This document shows, piece by piece, positions 24,586 through 32,897 of a stretch of 48,699 bases of DNA. The DNA comes from an uncultured Bacteroidales bacterium. GTDB taxonomy: Bacteria; Bacteroidota; Bacteroidia; Bacteroidales; ML635J-15. The notes under the pieces were generated by a model that was not told the origin of the DNA, did not search any database, and saw only the letters and a list, made by a program, of their open reading frames with translations. Position numbers and translations under genes: made by a program. Numbering within the stretch: position 1 is the stretch's first letter; the number at the start of each line of letters is the position of its first letter. Location: contig CALJNE010000052.1 in assembly GCA_937982115.1 (NCBI GenBank), positions 1 through 48,699 of the forward strand, in the 5' to 3' direction.

Positions 24586-25644
24586 ATGAAATACAGTGTT
24601 TTATTTTTGTCTTTTTTCGTAAGTTTTTCGTTGTATTCACAAATTACAATTACTCATAACGACATGCCTGTTCCCGGAGGAGATGTTTTTATAATTAATC
24701 TTACTAATATTCAAGGAAACAGTTACGAAAATACGGGAGAGAATTTTATCTGGGATTTTTCAAATCTAAACTCAAACCTTCAGGACAGCCTTATCTTTTT
24801 ATATCCATATAATGCTCCGTTTAGTTATAATCTTATCTTTATTTATCCTTTTGTTTCGAATATTTGTTCTCCGGCAAAAGCTCCCGTTGTTCCTCCGCAA
24901 GCTCCGATTCAAATTACCGATTCCTATGATTTTTATAAAAATACAACTTCATCTTTTAAAAAAGTTGGATTTGCAGCAAAAGTTAATGATATTCCAACTC
25001 CACAGAAATATGATACTCCCGAAAACTATTACATATTTCCTCTAACTTATGGCAATGAAGCTGATTCTTCTGTTTCTTTCTTCAGCATGCAAGTCCCCGA
25101 ATACGGAACATTTGGTCAATACATATACAGAAAAAATTATGTTGACGGCTGGGGAATAGTCAAAATGCCTTATGGTGACTATGAATGTATAAGACTAAAA
25201 TCTACAATAGTTACAAGAGATACTATTTTCATTGAGCAATATGGCTTCGGCTTTTTAAGTCCCCCACGTACTTCTTACGAATATAAATGGCTAACTAATA
25301 ATTTTAAAATTCCCGTTATTCAAATTACTAAAGAAAACATGATTAGCTCAGTTAAATACATTAACTTAAATGATGTCCCGGCTAACTTAAACCGTGATAT
25401 TACAACAACATCTTTTGAAACTATTCATCAAAATGATAATATACTTATAAGAATTTATGGTAATTCTGAATTTGCAAATATTTTTGTATTTGATATTTCC
25501 GGAAAATTATTCTACCATGATAATCTTTTTGTTAATGGACAAAATGAAATATCTCTTTCAAAAAAAGACTTTCCGAGTTCTATGTATATTATTAAAGCTC
25601 AAATAAAAAAACAAATCTTTATCGAAAAATTTATTGTTGAATGA
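24586..25644 (+). CDS. Secreted protein with atypical T9SS-like C-terminal domain
   Basis: I place the start at ATG 24586, where MKYSVLFLSFFVSFSLYSQ is a clean signal peptide; an ATG at 24544 would add 14 residues that spoil it. The mature protein is about 330 residues with no recognised catalytic domain: a beta-rich body with NFIWDFSNLNSN near the start and a proline-rich SPAKAPVVPPQAPIQ. The last 70 residues (ILIRIYGNSEFANIFVFDISGKLF to FIEKFIVE) have the strand pattern of a T9SS type A sorting domain but lack the usual YPNP at its start. Related proteins of unknown function are common in Bacteroidetes genomes. Function not recognised. Confidence 0.7.
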   Translation: MKYSVLFLSFFVSFSLYSQITITHNDMPVPGGDVFIINLTNIQGNSYENTGENFIWDFSNLNSNLQDSLIFLYPYNAPFSYNLIFIYPFVSNICSPAKAPVVPPQAPIQITDSYDFYKNTTSSFKKVGFAAKVNDIPTPQKYDTPENYYIFPLTYGNEADSSVSFFSMQVPEYGTFGQYIYRKNYVDGWGIVKMPYGDYECIRLKSTIVTRDTIFIEQYGFGFLSPPRTSYEYKWLTNNFKIPVIQITKENMISSVKYINLNDVPANLNRDITTTSFETIHQNDNILIRIYGNSEFANIFVFDISGKLFYHDNLFVNGQNEISLSKKDFPSSMYIIKAQIKKQIFIEKFIVE

Positions 25645-25696
25645 ACGCATTATTCAAAGTATTTATTTCAAACTTAATAATTTTCAATAAAATTTT

Positions 25697-25704
25697 TATT
25701 TTTG
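25697..25704 (+). promoter_or_regulatory. Candidate -7 box (TATTTTTG) for the DXD glycosyltransferase
   Basis: TATTTTTG lies 20 bases before the first of two adjacent ATG codons at 25725 and 25728; no clear -33 element. Confidence 0.4.
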
Positions 25705-25724
25705 AAATATAAAGGTATTTATCA

Positions 25725-26564
25725 ATGATGCACCCTTCAAATAAAATTGTACACGGGCTATGGATTGGTAATAATCTGAGTATTACAGAATTATTGACAA
25801 TTAAGTCTTTTATTTCTCACGGACATGAATTTTGGTTATGGACTTATGATACCATAAAAACTGAACTACCATTTAATTTAACACTCAAAGATGCAAATGA
25901 AATAATTCCCTTTGAAAAAGTTTTTTGCTACAAATACACTAATCAATTTGGACACGGCAAAGGCAGTTATGCCGGATTTAGCGATATTTTCAGGTATAAA
26001 CTTTTACATCAATACGGTGGATGGTGGACAGATATGGACGTTACTTGCCTTAAACCTCTGGATTTTGAAGAAGAATATGTTTTTAGAGTTCACCATTCCT
26101 TGCCTTTGGTCGGAAATATTATGAAATGCCCCAAAGGCAGCAAGCTAATGGAAATTTGCTACAATGAAGCCTCAGAAAAGGTTACTGCCGAAAACCGCGA
26201 TTGGCATTTGCCCATAGAAATTTTAGTTAAAAATGTATATGAATTAAAACTTGACTGTTTCATTAAAAATTTCTCCAACGCAGACAGCTGGGATATTATT
26301 CGCAGATTTCTTAAATCCGATTATAAAATTCCTGATAATTGGTATGTGATTCACTGGGTAAATGAAGAATGGCGTAGAAATAATATTGATAAAAACGAAT
26401 TTTTGAAAAACTCATTATTCTTCAAATTAGCACTACAATATGGATTAAGTCCATTGCAATCAAAAGGATTTAACCAAATAAAAAAGAGAATTCAATTAAC
26501 AAAGATAAATTTTGGAATAAATTTTTTCTGGTCAAAAATTAAAACTTATTCAAAAAATAAATAA
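25725..26564 (+). CDS. DXD-containing glycosyltransferase (GT32/OCH1-like)
   Basis: A 279-residue glycosyltransferase of the sugar-binding DXD type. NKIVHGLWIGNNLS at the start, YAGFSDIFRYKLLHQYGGWWTDMDV (cut here at about residues 84-108; the DXD is in TDMDV) and HWVNEEWRR near the end are typical of GT32-like capsular or LPS glycosyltransferases. No signal peptide is visible, so it works in the cytoplasm on nucleotide-sugar donors. It sits between two genes for secreted T9SS proteins, so glycosylation of surface glycan or of such proteins is possible but unsupported. ATGATG gives two equal start choices. Confidence 0.8.
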   Translation: MMHPSNKIVHGLWIGNNLSITELLTIKSFISHGHEFWLWTYDTIKTELPFNLTLKDANEIIPFEKVFCYKYTNQFGHGKGSYAGFSDIFRYKLLHQYGGWWTDMDVTCLKPLDFEEEYVFRVHHSLPLVGNIMKCPKGSKLMEICYNEASEKVTAENRDWHLPIEILVKNVYELKLDCFIKNFSNADSWDIIRRFLKSDYKIPDNWYVIHWVNEEWRRNNIDKNEFLKNSLFFKLALQYGLSPLQSKGFNQIKKRIQLTKINFGINFFWSKIKTYSKNK

Positions 26565-26591
26565 CTTTACAAAAATCTAATCACTACGAAT

Positions 26592-29222
26592 ATGAAGAAG
26601 CTGTTTATTCCTTTTTTATTTTTGGGGATAACTTCGTTATGTATTTCTCAATCATATTATGATGTTCAATTACTTTCAATTAATTGTCCAAATGGAACTT
26701 ATTATTACTGGAATAATCAACAAAATCCTTCGGTAACAATAAAGAACTCCGGAACTCAAACCATTCAGAATGTTAAAGTCTATTATAAAATTGATGACGA
26801 TAACGAAGTTGAACGCGAGCTTTCGAATATAAACTTAGCAGCTGGTCAAACCAGAGATGTTTTATTTTCTTCCATTACATTAGCTCCCGGAACACATTCC
26901 GTAACAGCAAGAGTTGAGTTAATCGGACAAACCGATATTTTTCCTAACAATAATATTTCATCAGCACAATTTACTGTTACAGGAGCCGATATTGCTATCG
27001 GAAAAATTGTTTTTCCACAACAAAACAACTGTACTTATCAAGATTTTATTCCGCAAGTATATGTTGTAAATCATTCCAATACAAATATTGAAAATTTCAA
27101 CATTAAGTACCGACTTGATTTTTTTCCTTTAGTTAGCATGGATATTAATCAAACAATCCCGCCAAATGACAGTATTTTGATAACTTTCGACAATTCTCAA
27201 ATAAATCATGGAACTCACACAATACAATTTATATGTTCAAACCCTAATTCATATCCCGATTCAAATCCACAGAATAACTCAAAAAGTTTAAATTTTGAAT
27301 ATAATTACGGGGAAAATATTCAAGTACAAATATTTACTGATAATTATGGCTACGAAACTTCCTGGAATATTAAAAATTCTAACAACGAAATCATAGCATC
27401 AGGTTCTGGATATTCATCAAACACCTTATATATAATTAATTTATGTATTAATCCAGGATGTTATACACTCAATGTATTTGATTCGTATGGTGATGGAATG
27501 TGTGCAGGATATGGGAACGGGTTTTATAAGATAATTCGCAGTTCAAACAATCAAGTTCTTGTAGAGGGATGTTCTTTTACCTTTTCTATTTCACATAATT
27601 TTTGCATCGAAAGTCCGCCTGGACCTCCTTATGTAAATTTCACAAAATCAAATGTAAATAATTGCACCGGTGAAGTTTCTTTTTTTGATATATCAGCTTG
27701 CAACCCGACAGCTACAGCCTGGTTATGGGATTTTGGAGATGGAAATACTTCAACACAACAAAATCCGGTTCATATTTATAACCAAAACGGAATTTATTCT
27801 GTTAGCCTTCAAGTAACTAATTCATTCGGAACATCTTCTCTTTTTATCCCAAATTTCGTCGAAGTCAATAGAGATTTACCACCATTAGTTGATGATGTTC
27901 ATTTTTGCAAAAATTCTGATGTTAGCCTGATTATTCCAACTGAAAATCCCGAAAATATTCATTGGTTTCAAAACCCAAACGACAACGAAGCGTTCATGCA
28001 AGGTAATGAAATCAATCTAACAAGTTTGCAACATGATACAGTATTTTATTATCAATACATTTCAAATATAGAACCTCAATATGTGGGACTACAAAATAAT
28101 AATGGACCTGGTGGTTATTTTGGATGGTCTATTGATAGAGCAATTTATTTGAATGCTTATACAGATTTAATCATAAAATCTGCTCGCGTGTATGCTTCCG
28201 GTACAGCTGTAAGAACTATTACGCTAAAAAACTCTCAAGGTCAGATAATTGGTACCAAAAGCATAAATATTAATAATGGTGAAAGCATAATTGATATTGA
28301 TTTATTTATTCCTCAAGGCAATAATTTTGCAATTCACTTAAATCCGGGAAATAACCTATCATATACGGGCGATTATGGCGGACCAAATATCGGATATCCT
28401 TTTACTATTGCCAATTTAATTTCTATCACAGGAAATAATTACAGTAACAGTTTCTGGTATTTCTTTTACAATATTGAAGTTATTCCTGCAACAGCTTCTT
28501 GTTCATCGGCACGAGTACCTATTAATTTTATTATGTCTCCAGAAAATGTTTTTATTGGAAATGACACCACAATTTGTTTTGGAAACACTTTTACAGTACT
28601 CCCGCAAAATAGTTTTGAAACTTACCTATGGAATAACCAACAAACAAGTCCTACAATTACAGTATCCGAATCCGGACTATATAGCCTGACTGTTACCGAC
28701 AATTATGGATGTTCTGCTACAGGTGATGTGTTTGTAAATTTCTCAGATGAACTGATATTTGAAGCAGATATAACCCATGCTTCCGCTTATCAAACCAACG
28801 ACGGAAGTATCTCAATAGTAATCCTTAATGGTAACGAACCATATAGCATTATCTGGTCAAACTCTGCAACTGACTTTACCATAAACAACCTCTATCCAGG
28901 AGAGTATGCTTTCACAATTACCGACGAATACGGATGCGAATACACAGGTTCCTACACAGTAGAAAACAGCTCCATAAAAAATGAAAATTATTTTTCAAAA
29001 ATAGAAGTTTACCCAAATCCTGCAACCGATTATTTCATTATAAATTCCGACACAGAGAACTATAGTCTTGAAATCATTTCAACAGATGGAATTACAATAA
29101 AGCTATTTGAAATTAAAGGCTATTCATCAATAATAGATGTAAAAACTCTTACTTCTGGAATTTACTATTTAAGAATTTTCAACGATAGCAAAACTATTTA
29201 CAAAAAACTTGTAATTCAATAA
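26592..29222 (+). CDS. Large secreted T9SS cargo protein with PKD and CARDB-like domains
   Basis: An 876-residue surface or secreted protein. Signal peptide 1-19 (ends LCISQ). Two CARDB-like beta domains follow (NPSVTIKNSGTQTIQNVKV and the similar block near residues 130-230). A jelly-roll segment with NVFDSYGDGMCAGYG comes next, then a PKD domain (AWLWDFGDGNTSTQQNPVHIY). Two ornament repeats with the NYGCSATG and EYGCEYTG ends come before the C-terminus. The last 75 residues start KIEVYPNPATDYF and end KKLVIQ, a canonical T9SS type A sorting domain. No catalytic motif is seen, so adhesin or matrix protein is likeliest. The stop lies nine bases from the convergent stop of the second rpoD gene. 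Confidence 0.82.
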   Translation: MKKLFIPFLFLGITSLCISQSYYDVQLLSINCPNGTYYYWNNQQNPSVTIKNSGTQTIQNVKVYYKIDDDNEVERELSNINLAAGQTRDVLFSSITLAPGTHSVTARVELIGQTDIFPNNNISSAQFTVTGADIAIGKIVFPQQNNCTYQDFIPQVYVVNHSNTNIENFNIKYRLDFFPLVSMDINQTIPPNDSILITFDNSQINHGTHTIQFICSNPNSYPDSNPQNNSKSLNFEYNYGENIQVQIFTDNYGYETSWNIKNSNNEIIASGSGYSSNTLYIINLCINPGCYTLNVFDSYGDGMCAGYGNGFYKIIRSSNNQVLVEGCSFTFSISHNFCIESPPGPPYVNFTKSNVNNCTGEVSFFDISACNPTATAWLWDFGDGNTSTQQNPVHIYNQNGIYSVSLQVTNSFGTSSLFIPNFVEVNRDLPPLVDDVHFCKNSDVSLIIPTENPENIHWFQNPNDNEAFMQGNEINLTSLQHDTVFYYQYISNIEPQYVGLQNNNGPGGYFGWSIDRAIYLNAYTDLIIKSARVYASGTAVRTITLKNSQGQIIGTKSININNGESIIDIDLFIPQGNNFAIHLNPGNNLSYTGDYGGPNIGYPFTIANLISITGNNYSNSFWYFFYNIEVIPATASCSSARVPINFIMSPENVFIGNDTTICFGNTFTVLPQNSFETYLWNNQQTSPTITVSESGLYSLTVTDNYGCSATGDVFVNFSDELIFEADITHASAYQTNDGSISIVILNGNEPYSIIWSNSATDFTINNLYPGEYAFTITDEYGCEYTGSYTVENSSIKNENYFSKIEVYPNPATDYFIINSDTENYSLEIISTDGITIKLFEIKGYSSIIDVKTLTSGIYYLRIFNDSKTIYKKLVIQ

Positions 29223-29230
29223 CAGGTTTC

Positions 29231-30091
29231 CTACCCCAGATAGCTTTTTAAAAGTTTGCTTCGGGAGGAGTGTCTGAGTCGTCTGATGGCTTTTTCCTTA
29301 ATTTGACGAACACGTTCGCGGGTCAGACCGAACTTATCTCCAATTTCTTCGAGACTCATTTCTCGGCAGCCAATACCAAAACAACATTTAATTATTTCTC
29401 TTTCTCTGTCTGTGAGTGTTGCCAGAGCACGTTCAATTTCTAAAGAAAGAGATTCTTTCATCAGGTTTGCGTCGGTATGTGGAATATCTGGATTTTCCAT
29501 AACATCGAGTAATGAGCTTTCTTCATCCCCTGCTATAGGAGCATCTACCGAAACATGACGTCCAGAAACTTTTAGAGTATCTGCAATTTTATCTTCAGGA
29601 ACATCAAGCTCGCTTGCTAATTCTTCTATTGTAGGTTTTCTCTGGTTTTCCTGCTCAAATTTTGCTATTTGTTTATTTATCTTATTTATACCTCCTACAA
29701 GATTCAATGGGAGACGTACCATTCTTGAATGTTCAGCCAATGCCTGCAAAATAGCCTGACGAATCCACCATACAGCATAAGAGATAAATTTAAAACCTCG
29801 TGTTTCATCAAATTTCTGAGCAGCTTTAATCAAGCCCAGATTACCTTCGCTTATTAAGTCATCAAGACTTAGTCCCTGATTTTGATACTGTTTTGCAACA
29901 GATACCACAAAACGCAGGTTTGCTTTTGTAAGTTTCTCCAAAGCTTCCTTATCTCCCATACGAATACGCTGGGCAAGTTCTACTTCTTCGTCAACTGTAA
30001 TTAGTTCCTCTCTGCCAATTTCTTGTAAATACTTGTCGAGAGAAGCACTGTCTCGATTGGTAATTGATTTCGTAATTTTTAATTGTCTCAT
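29231..30091 (-). CDS. RNA polymerase sigma-70 factor, divergent RpoD paralogue
   Basis: A 286-residue short RpoD of the Bacteroidetes sigma-ABfr type. Region 1.2 ([22 protein letters not shown]), region 2 ([22 protein letters not shown] and [14 protein letters not shown]) and region 4 with the recognition helix ([19 protein letters not shown]) are intact. It is the less canonical of two tandem copies: regions 2.4-3.0 read [19 protein letters not shown] instead of [19 protein letters not shown], and region 4 has [11 protein letters not shown] in place of [11 protein letters not shown]. It probably reads the same or a related promoter set under other conditions. It shares a leader motif with the neighbour (30121-30146). 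Confidence 0.9.
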   Translation of the reverse strand: MRQLKITKSITNRDSASLDKYLQEIGREELITVDEEVELAQRIRMGDKEALEKLTKANLRFVVSVAKQYQNQGLSLDDLISEGNLGLIKAAQKFDETRGFKFISYAVWWIRQAILQALAEHSRMVRLPLNLVGGINKINKQIAKFEQENQRKPTIEELASELDVPEDKIADTLKVSGRHVSVDAPIAGDEESSLLDVMENPDIPHTDANLMKESLSLEIERALATLTDREREIIKCCFGIGCREMSLEEIGDKFGLTRERVRQIKEKAIRRLRHSSRSKLLKSYLG

Positions 30092-30120
30092 TCTTTATTT
30101 ATTTTTTCTCGTTTGATTGG

Positions 30121-30146
30121 TTTTAAAATCAGACCTCTATACGTAA
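30121..30146 (-). promoter_or_regulatory. Conserved leader motif upstream of the divergent rpoD copy
   Basis: The plus strand reads TTTTAAAATCAGACCTC, T, ATACGTAA. This is the same as 31277-31302 except for one base and sits 30 bases from its start codon. The 292-base gap between the rpoD genes holds nothing else recognisable besides AT-rich DNA and short T-runs. Its strength as a promoter or regulator site is unknown. Confidence 0.5.
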
Positions 30147-30383
30147 TTTTTTTACAAATGTTTTATTTTTTTGTCAGAATTTTATCTTTTAACAAAATTC
30201 TCTTCAACAAAGTATAAAGTTTACAACTTCTTGTAATAATTAAACAAAATCATTGTGATTTGTTGCTTAAGAATCATATTTTAATGGTTAAAACAAACTT
30301 TTCAAGTAATTCCAATTTTATAAAACTAAAATTAAAATGATGGCAGTTGATTGATTGCTGCCACCATTATTGAAAATTTATTA

Positions 30384-31244
30384 TTATCCGAGATAGCTTT
30401 TTAAAAGTTTGCTTCTGGATGAGTGTCTTAATCTTCTGATTGCTTTTTCCTTAATTTGACGAACACGTTCACGGGTCAGACCAAACTTATCGCCAATTTC
30501 TTCGAGCGTCATTTCCTGACAACCGATACCGAAGAAAAGTTTGATAATATCTCTTTCCCTTTCGGTGAGAGTAGCAAGGGCTCTTTCAATTTCTTTAGAC
30601 AGTGATTCACTAATAAGTTTTGCATCGGTATGAGGGATATCAGTGTTTTCCATCACATCGAGCATTGTACTTTCTTCGCCGCTTGCAAGAGGAGCATCAA
30701 CAGAAACATGACGCCCTGCAACTCTGAGAGTGTCAGCAACTTTATCTTCGGGCATATCAAGTTCTCGTGCTAATTCTTCGGCTGTAGGTTTTCTTTCGTT
30801 TTCTTGTTCGAATTTAGCAAAAGCCTTATTGATTTTGTTTAATGAACCTACCTGGTTCAATGGTAAACGAACAATACGTGATTGTTCTGCAAGAGCCTGC
30901 AAAATAGATTGACGAATCCACCATACTGCATAAGAAATAAATTTGAAGCCGCGTGTTTCGTCAAATTTTTCGGCTGCTTTAATTAATCCCAAATTGCCTT
31001 CATTTATCAGGTCAGGCAATGTTAATCCTTGATTCTGATACTGTTTAGCAACAGATACAACAAAACGCAAATTTGCTCTGGTGAGTTTTTCCAGAGCTTC
31101 TCTGTCACCCTGGCGAATACGCTGGGCAAGTTCTACTTCTTCTTCTACTGAAATAAGTTCTTCTCTTCCAATTTCCTGTAGGTACTTGTCAAGTGAAGCA
31201 CTTTCACGATTGGTAATTGATTTAGTAATCTTTAACTGTCTCAT
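30384..31244 (-). CDS. rpoD: Primary RNA polymerase sigma factor RpoD (sigma-ABfr type)
   Basis: A 286-residue housekeeping sigma factor typical of Bacteroidetes, which lack the long region 1.1 of other RpoD proteins. It matches the Bacteroides consensus I remember almost residue for residue in regions 1.2, 2 ([20 protein letters not shown]), 3 ([21 protein letters not shown]) and 4 ([19 protein letters not shown]). It would read the TTTG / TAnnTTTG promoters found through the window. A second, more divergent copy lies 292 bases downstream, with the last 33 residues identical. The conserved leader at 31277-31302 precedes both copies. Confidence 0.93.
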   Translation of the reverse strand: MRQLKITKSITNRESASLDKYLQEIGREELISVEEEVELAQRIRQGDREALEKLTRANLRFVVSVAKQYQNQGLTLPDLINEGNLGLIKAAEKFDETRGFKFISYAVWWIRQSILQALAEQSRIVRLPLNQVGSLNKINKAFAKFEQENERKPTAEELARELDMPEDKVADTLRVAGRHVSVDAPLASGEESTMLDVMENTDIPHTDAKLISESLSKEIERALATLTERERDIIKLFFGIGCQEMTLEEIGDKFGLTRERVRQIKEKAIRRLRHSSRSKLLKSYLG

Positions 31245-31276
31245 TCTTCTTTTTTAGTTTTTTGGATATATTTCGT

Positions 31277-31302
31277 TTTTAAAATCAGACCTCAATACGT
31301 AA
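31277..31302 (-). promoter_or_regulatory. Conserved leader motif upstream of rpoD
   Basis: The plus strand reads TTTTAAAATCAGACCTC, A, ATACGTAA, 33 bases from the start codon. It is copied before the other rpoD gene with one difference. The AT-rich run that follows (AATTTTTT, then GTTTTATTTTTTT) is also shared in outline, so about 55 bases of leader were duplicated or kept. Confidence 0.5.
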
Positions 31303-31362
31303 ATTTTTTAAAAAGGTTTTATTTTTTTTAAAAATTTTTATTTTTTTTTATTAAACGCAAAA

Positions 31363-31390
31363 AAGATAACCAAAATTACCTGGTTATCTT
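31363..31390 (-). terminator. Terminator after the FadL-like gene
   Basis: AAGATAACCA (31363-31372) pairs perfectly with TGGTTATCTT (31381-31390) around eight bases. On the minus strand six Ts end the stem. It is 30 bases past the stop. Confidence 0.8.
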
Positions 31391-31419
31391 AAAATAAATT
31401 TAAAATGAGTAGTATTAAA

Positions 31420-32886
31420 CTAAAATCTGAATCCTATGGTTGTTATTAGTGAGTTTTTCATCAACTTAATATCTGTTGCGGGACTGTTAACTCCATAACC
31501 TTCGTACATATAGTAAACCTCTTTGCTCATCAGATTGGAATATGCAAAATCAAGATAGAGATTTTCAAAGAAAACTCCTATTCCGCCACTAACTAATAAT
31601 GCATAACTTCCTTGATTAATATGATCTGTTTTATACGGTGAATCGAAATATGCACCACCGGCTCTTAATCTAATATTGGCAATTCTATATTCTAATCCAA
31701 GTTTTAAATTATGAGCAGGTTTATATTCTGACCGTATGTTATCGTTTTCGTTAAAAAATCCGTAATTATCAGATCTAAGTCTCGACAATGAATAATCAAC
31801 AAATTCGTAATCAACATTTAATAATGTGGTCTTTGCTATAATAAATCCTAAACTTGCATTAGCCCTAAATGGAGTAACTAATTGATAATCAAAATATCCA
31901 TTCTTTGAATCAAGTTCTACGGATTTTTCAGACGATTCGAATACGGATTTTATAGAATTATAATAATTTAAGTTTAATGATAAAACTGTTGGAGTATGAA
32001 TTGCTCCACCAAATCTAATCCAATTCGCAGGTGAGTACAAAACTCCAAGGTTAAAATTAATCCCGGATCCTGAAGTCTTCTCAAAATGTATAAAGTTAAA
32101 CGATTTAAAATCTGCTATAAGATTATCTTCATCAATTTCTGATAAAGTAGATTTTTGAGTAAAGCTAATTGATTGTATTCCTATACTTGCTCCTAAAAAC
32201 AACTTATTTTCGATGTTCATTGCTGCAGCGAAATCATATTGCCCCAGAGAACCTTTTCTTCCAATAAACTGTCTTTGGGTTTGTCCATAAATTCCGCCAT
32301 AAGCAGATACATAACTCATGGTGTCAGGTAAATTCTGGTCAATTAAATATGCTTCCCATGCCAAATGACTGAAAAAGTTATCTTGAGATTGCAAATTTCG
32401 ATAATCTGTTCCCGAAGCTCTGGATGCAAACCAGTCAGTCATACTGTTGTAAGTATTTTTCCCTGAAATTAGGATATTTGAATTATAGTCTGTAAGTTTA
32501 TTGTAAGTAATTCCAAAGTTAACAGCTTTAACTGAGTTCTCATCCTTATCTAAATTTATTGAACCGATGTAGGCAAGATTGTCAAATTTAAAATTAAAAT
32601 TATAATCTGTTGAATTTGAGCCTAAAAAATCGGAGCTTGAATTTACAAGATTAAATACGGGAGTAAAAGTAAACTGAGAAGATCTGTAAACTCCCATACC
32701 GGCAGGATTAAAGCCAACCACAGAAGGATCGGCTCCTAAAGCCCCAAATGAGCCTCCCATTGCCGAAAATCTTGCAGTGCCTGAAGGAGTAAAAAAAGAA
32801 TATCTTAAAGCATCAACTTCACTTTGTGCAAAACTAAAAATTGACACAAAGGAAAATATACCTATTAATAATAATTTATTTTTCAT
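31420..32886 (-). CDS. Outer membrane protein of the OmpP1/FadL/TodX type
   Basis: A 488-residue outer membrane beta-barrel. Signal peptide 1-20 ends SFAQ. The early segment ARFSAMGGSFGALGADPSV, then GFNPAGMGVYRSS, is the plug-like N-terminus of this family in Bacteroidetes. The rest alternates aromatic-ended beta-strands down to a terminal phenylalanine (TTIGFRF), as outer membrane insertion by BAM requires. It may let hydrophobic compounds across the outer membrane; the substrate cannot be told. It starts 11 bases after the low-complexity lipoprotein gene, and a terminator follows, so the two form an operon. Confidence 0.82.
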   Translation of the reverse strand: MKNKLLLIGIFSFVSIFSFAQSEVDALRYSFFTPSGTARFSAMGGSFGALGADPSVVGFNPAGMGVYRSSQFTFTPVFNLVNSSSDFLGSNSTDYNFNFKFDNLAYIGSINLDKDENSVKAVNFGITYNKLTDYNSNILISGKNTYNSMTDWFASRASGTDYRNLQSQDNFFSHLAWEAYLIDQNLPDTMSYVSAYGGIYGQTQRQFIGRKGSLGQYDFAAAMNIENKLFLGASIGIQSISFTQKSTLSEIDEDNLIADFKSFNFIHFEKTSGSGINFNLGVLYSPANWIRFGGAIHTPTVLSLNLNYYNSIKSVFESSEKSVELDSKNGYFDYQLVTPFRANASLGFIIAKTTLLNVDYEFVDYSLSRLRSDNYGFFNENDNIRSEYKPAHNLKLGLEYRIANIRLRAGGAYFDSPYKTDHINQGSYALLVSGGIGVFFENLYLDFAYSNLMSKEVYYMYEGYGVNSPATDIKLMKNSLITTIGFRF

Positions 32887-32897
32887 ATTTCTAAGTT

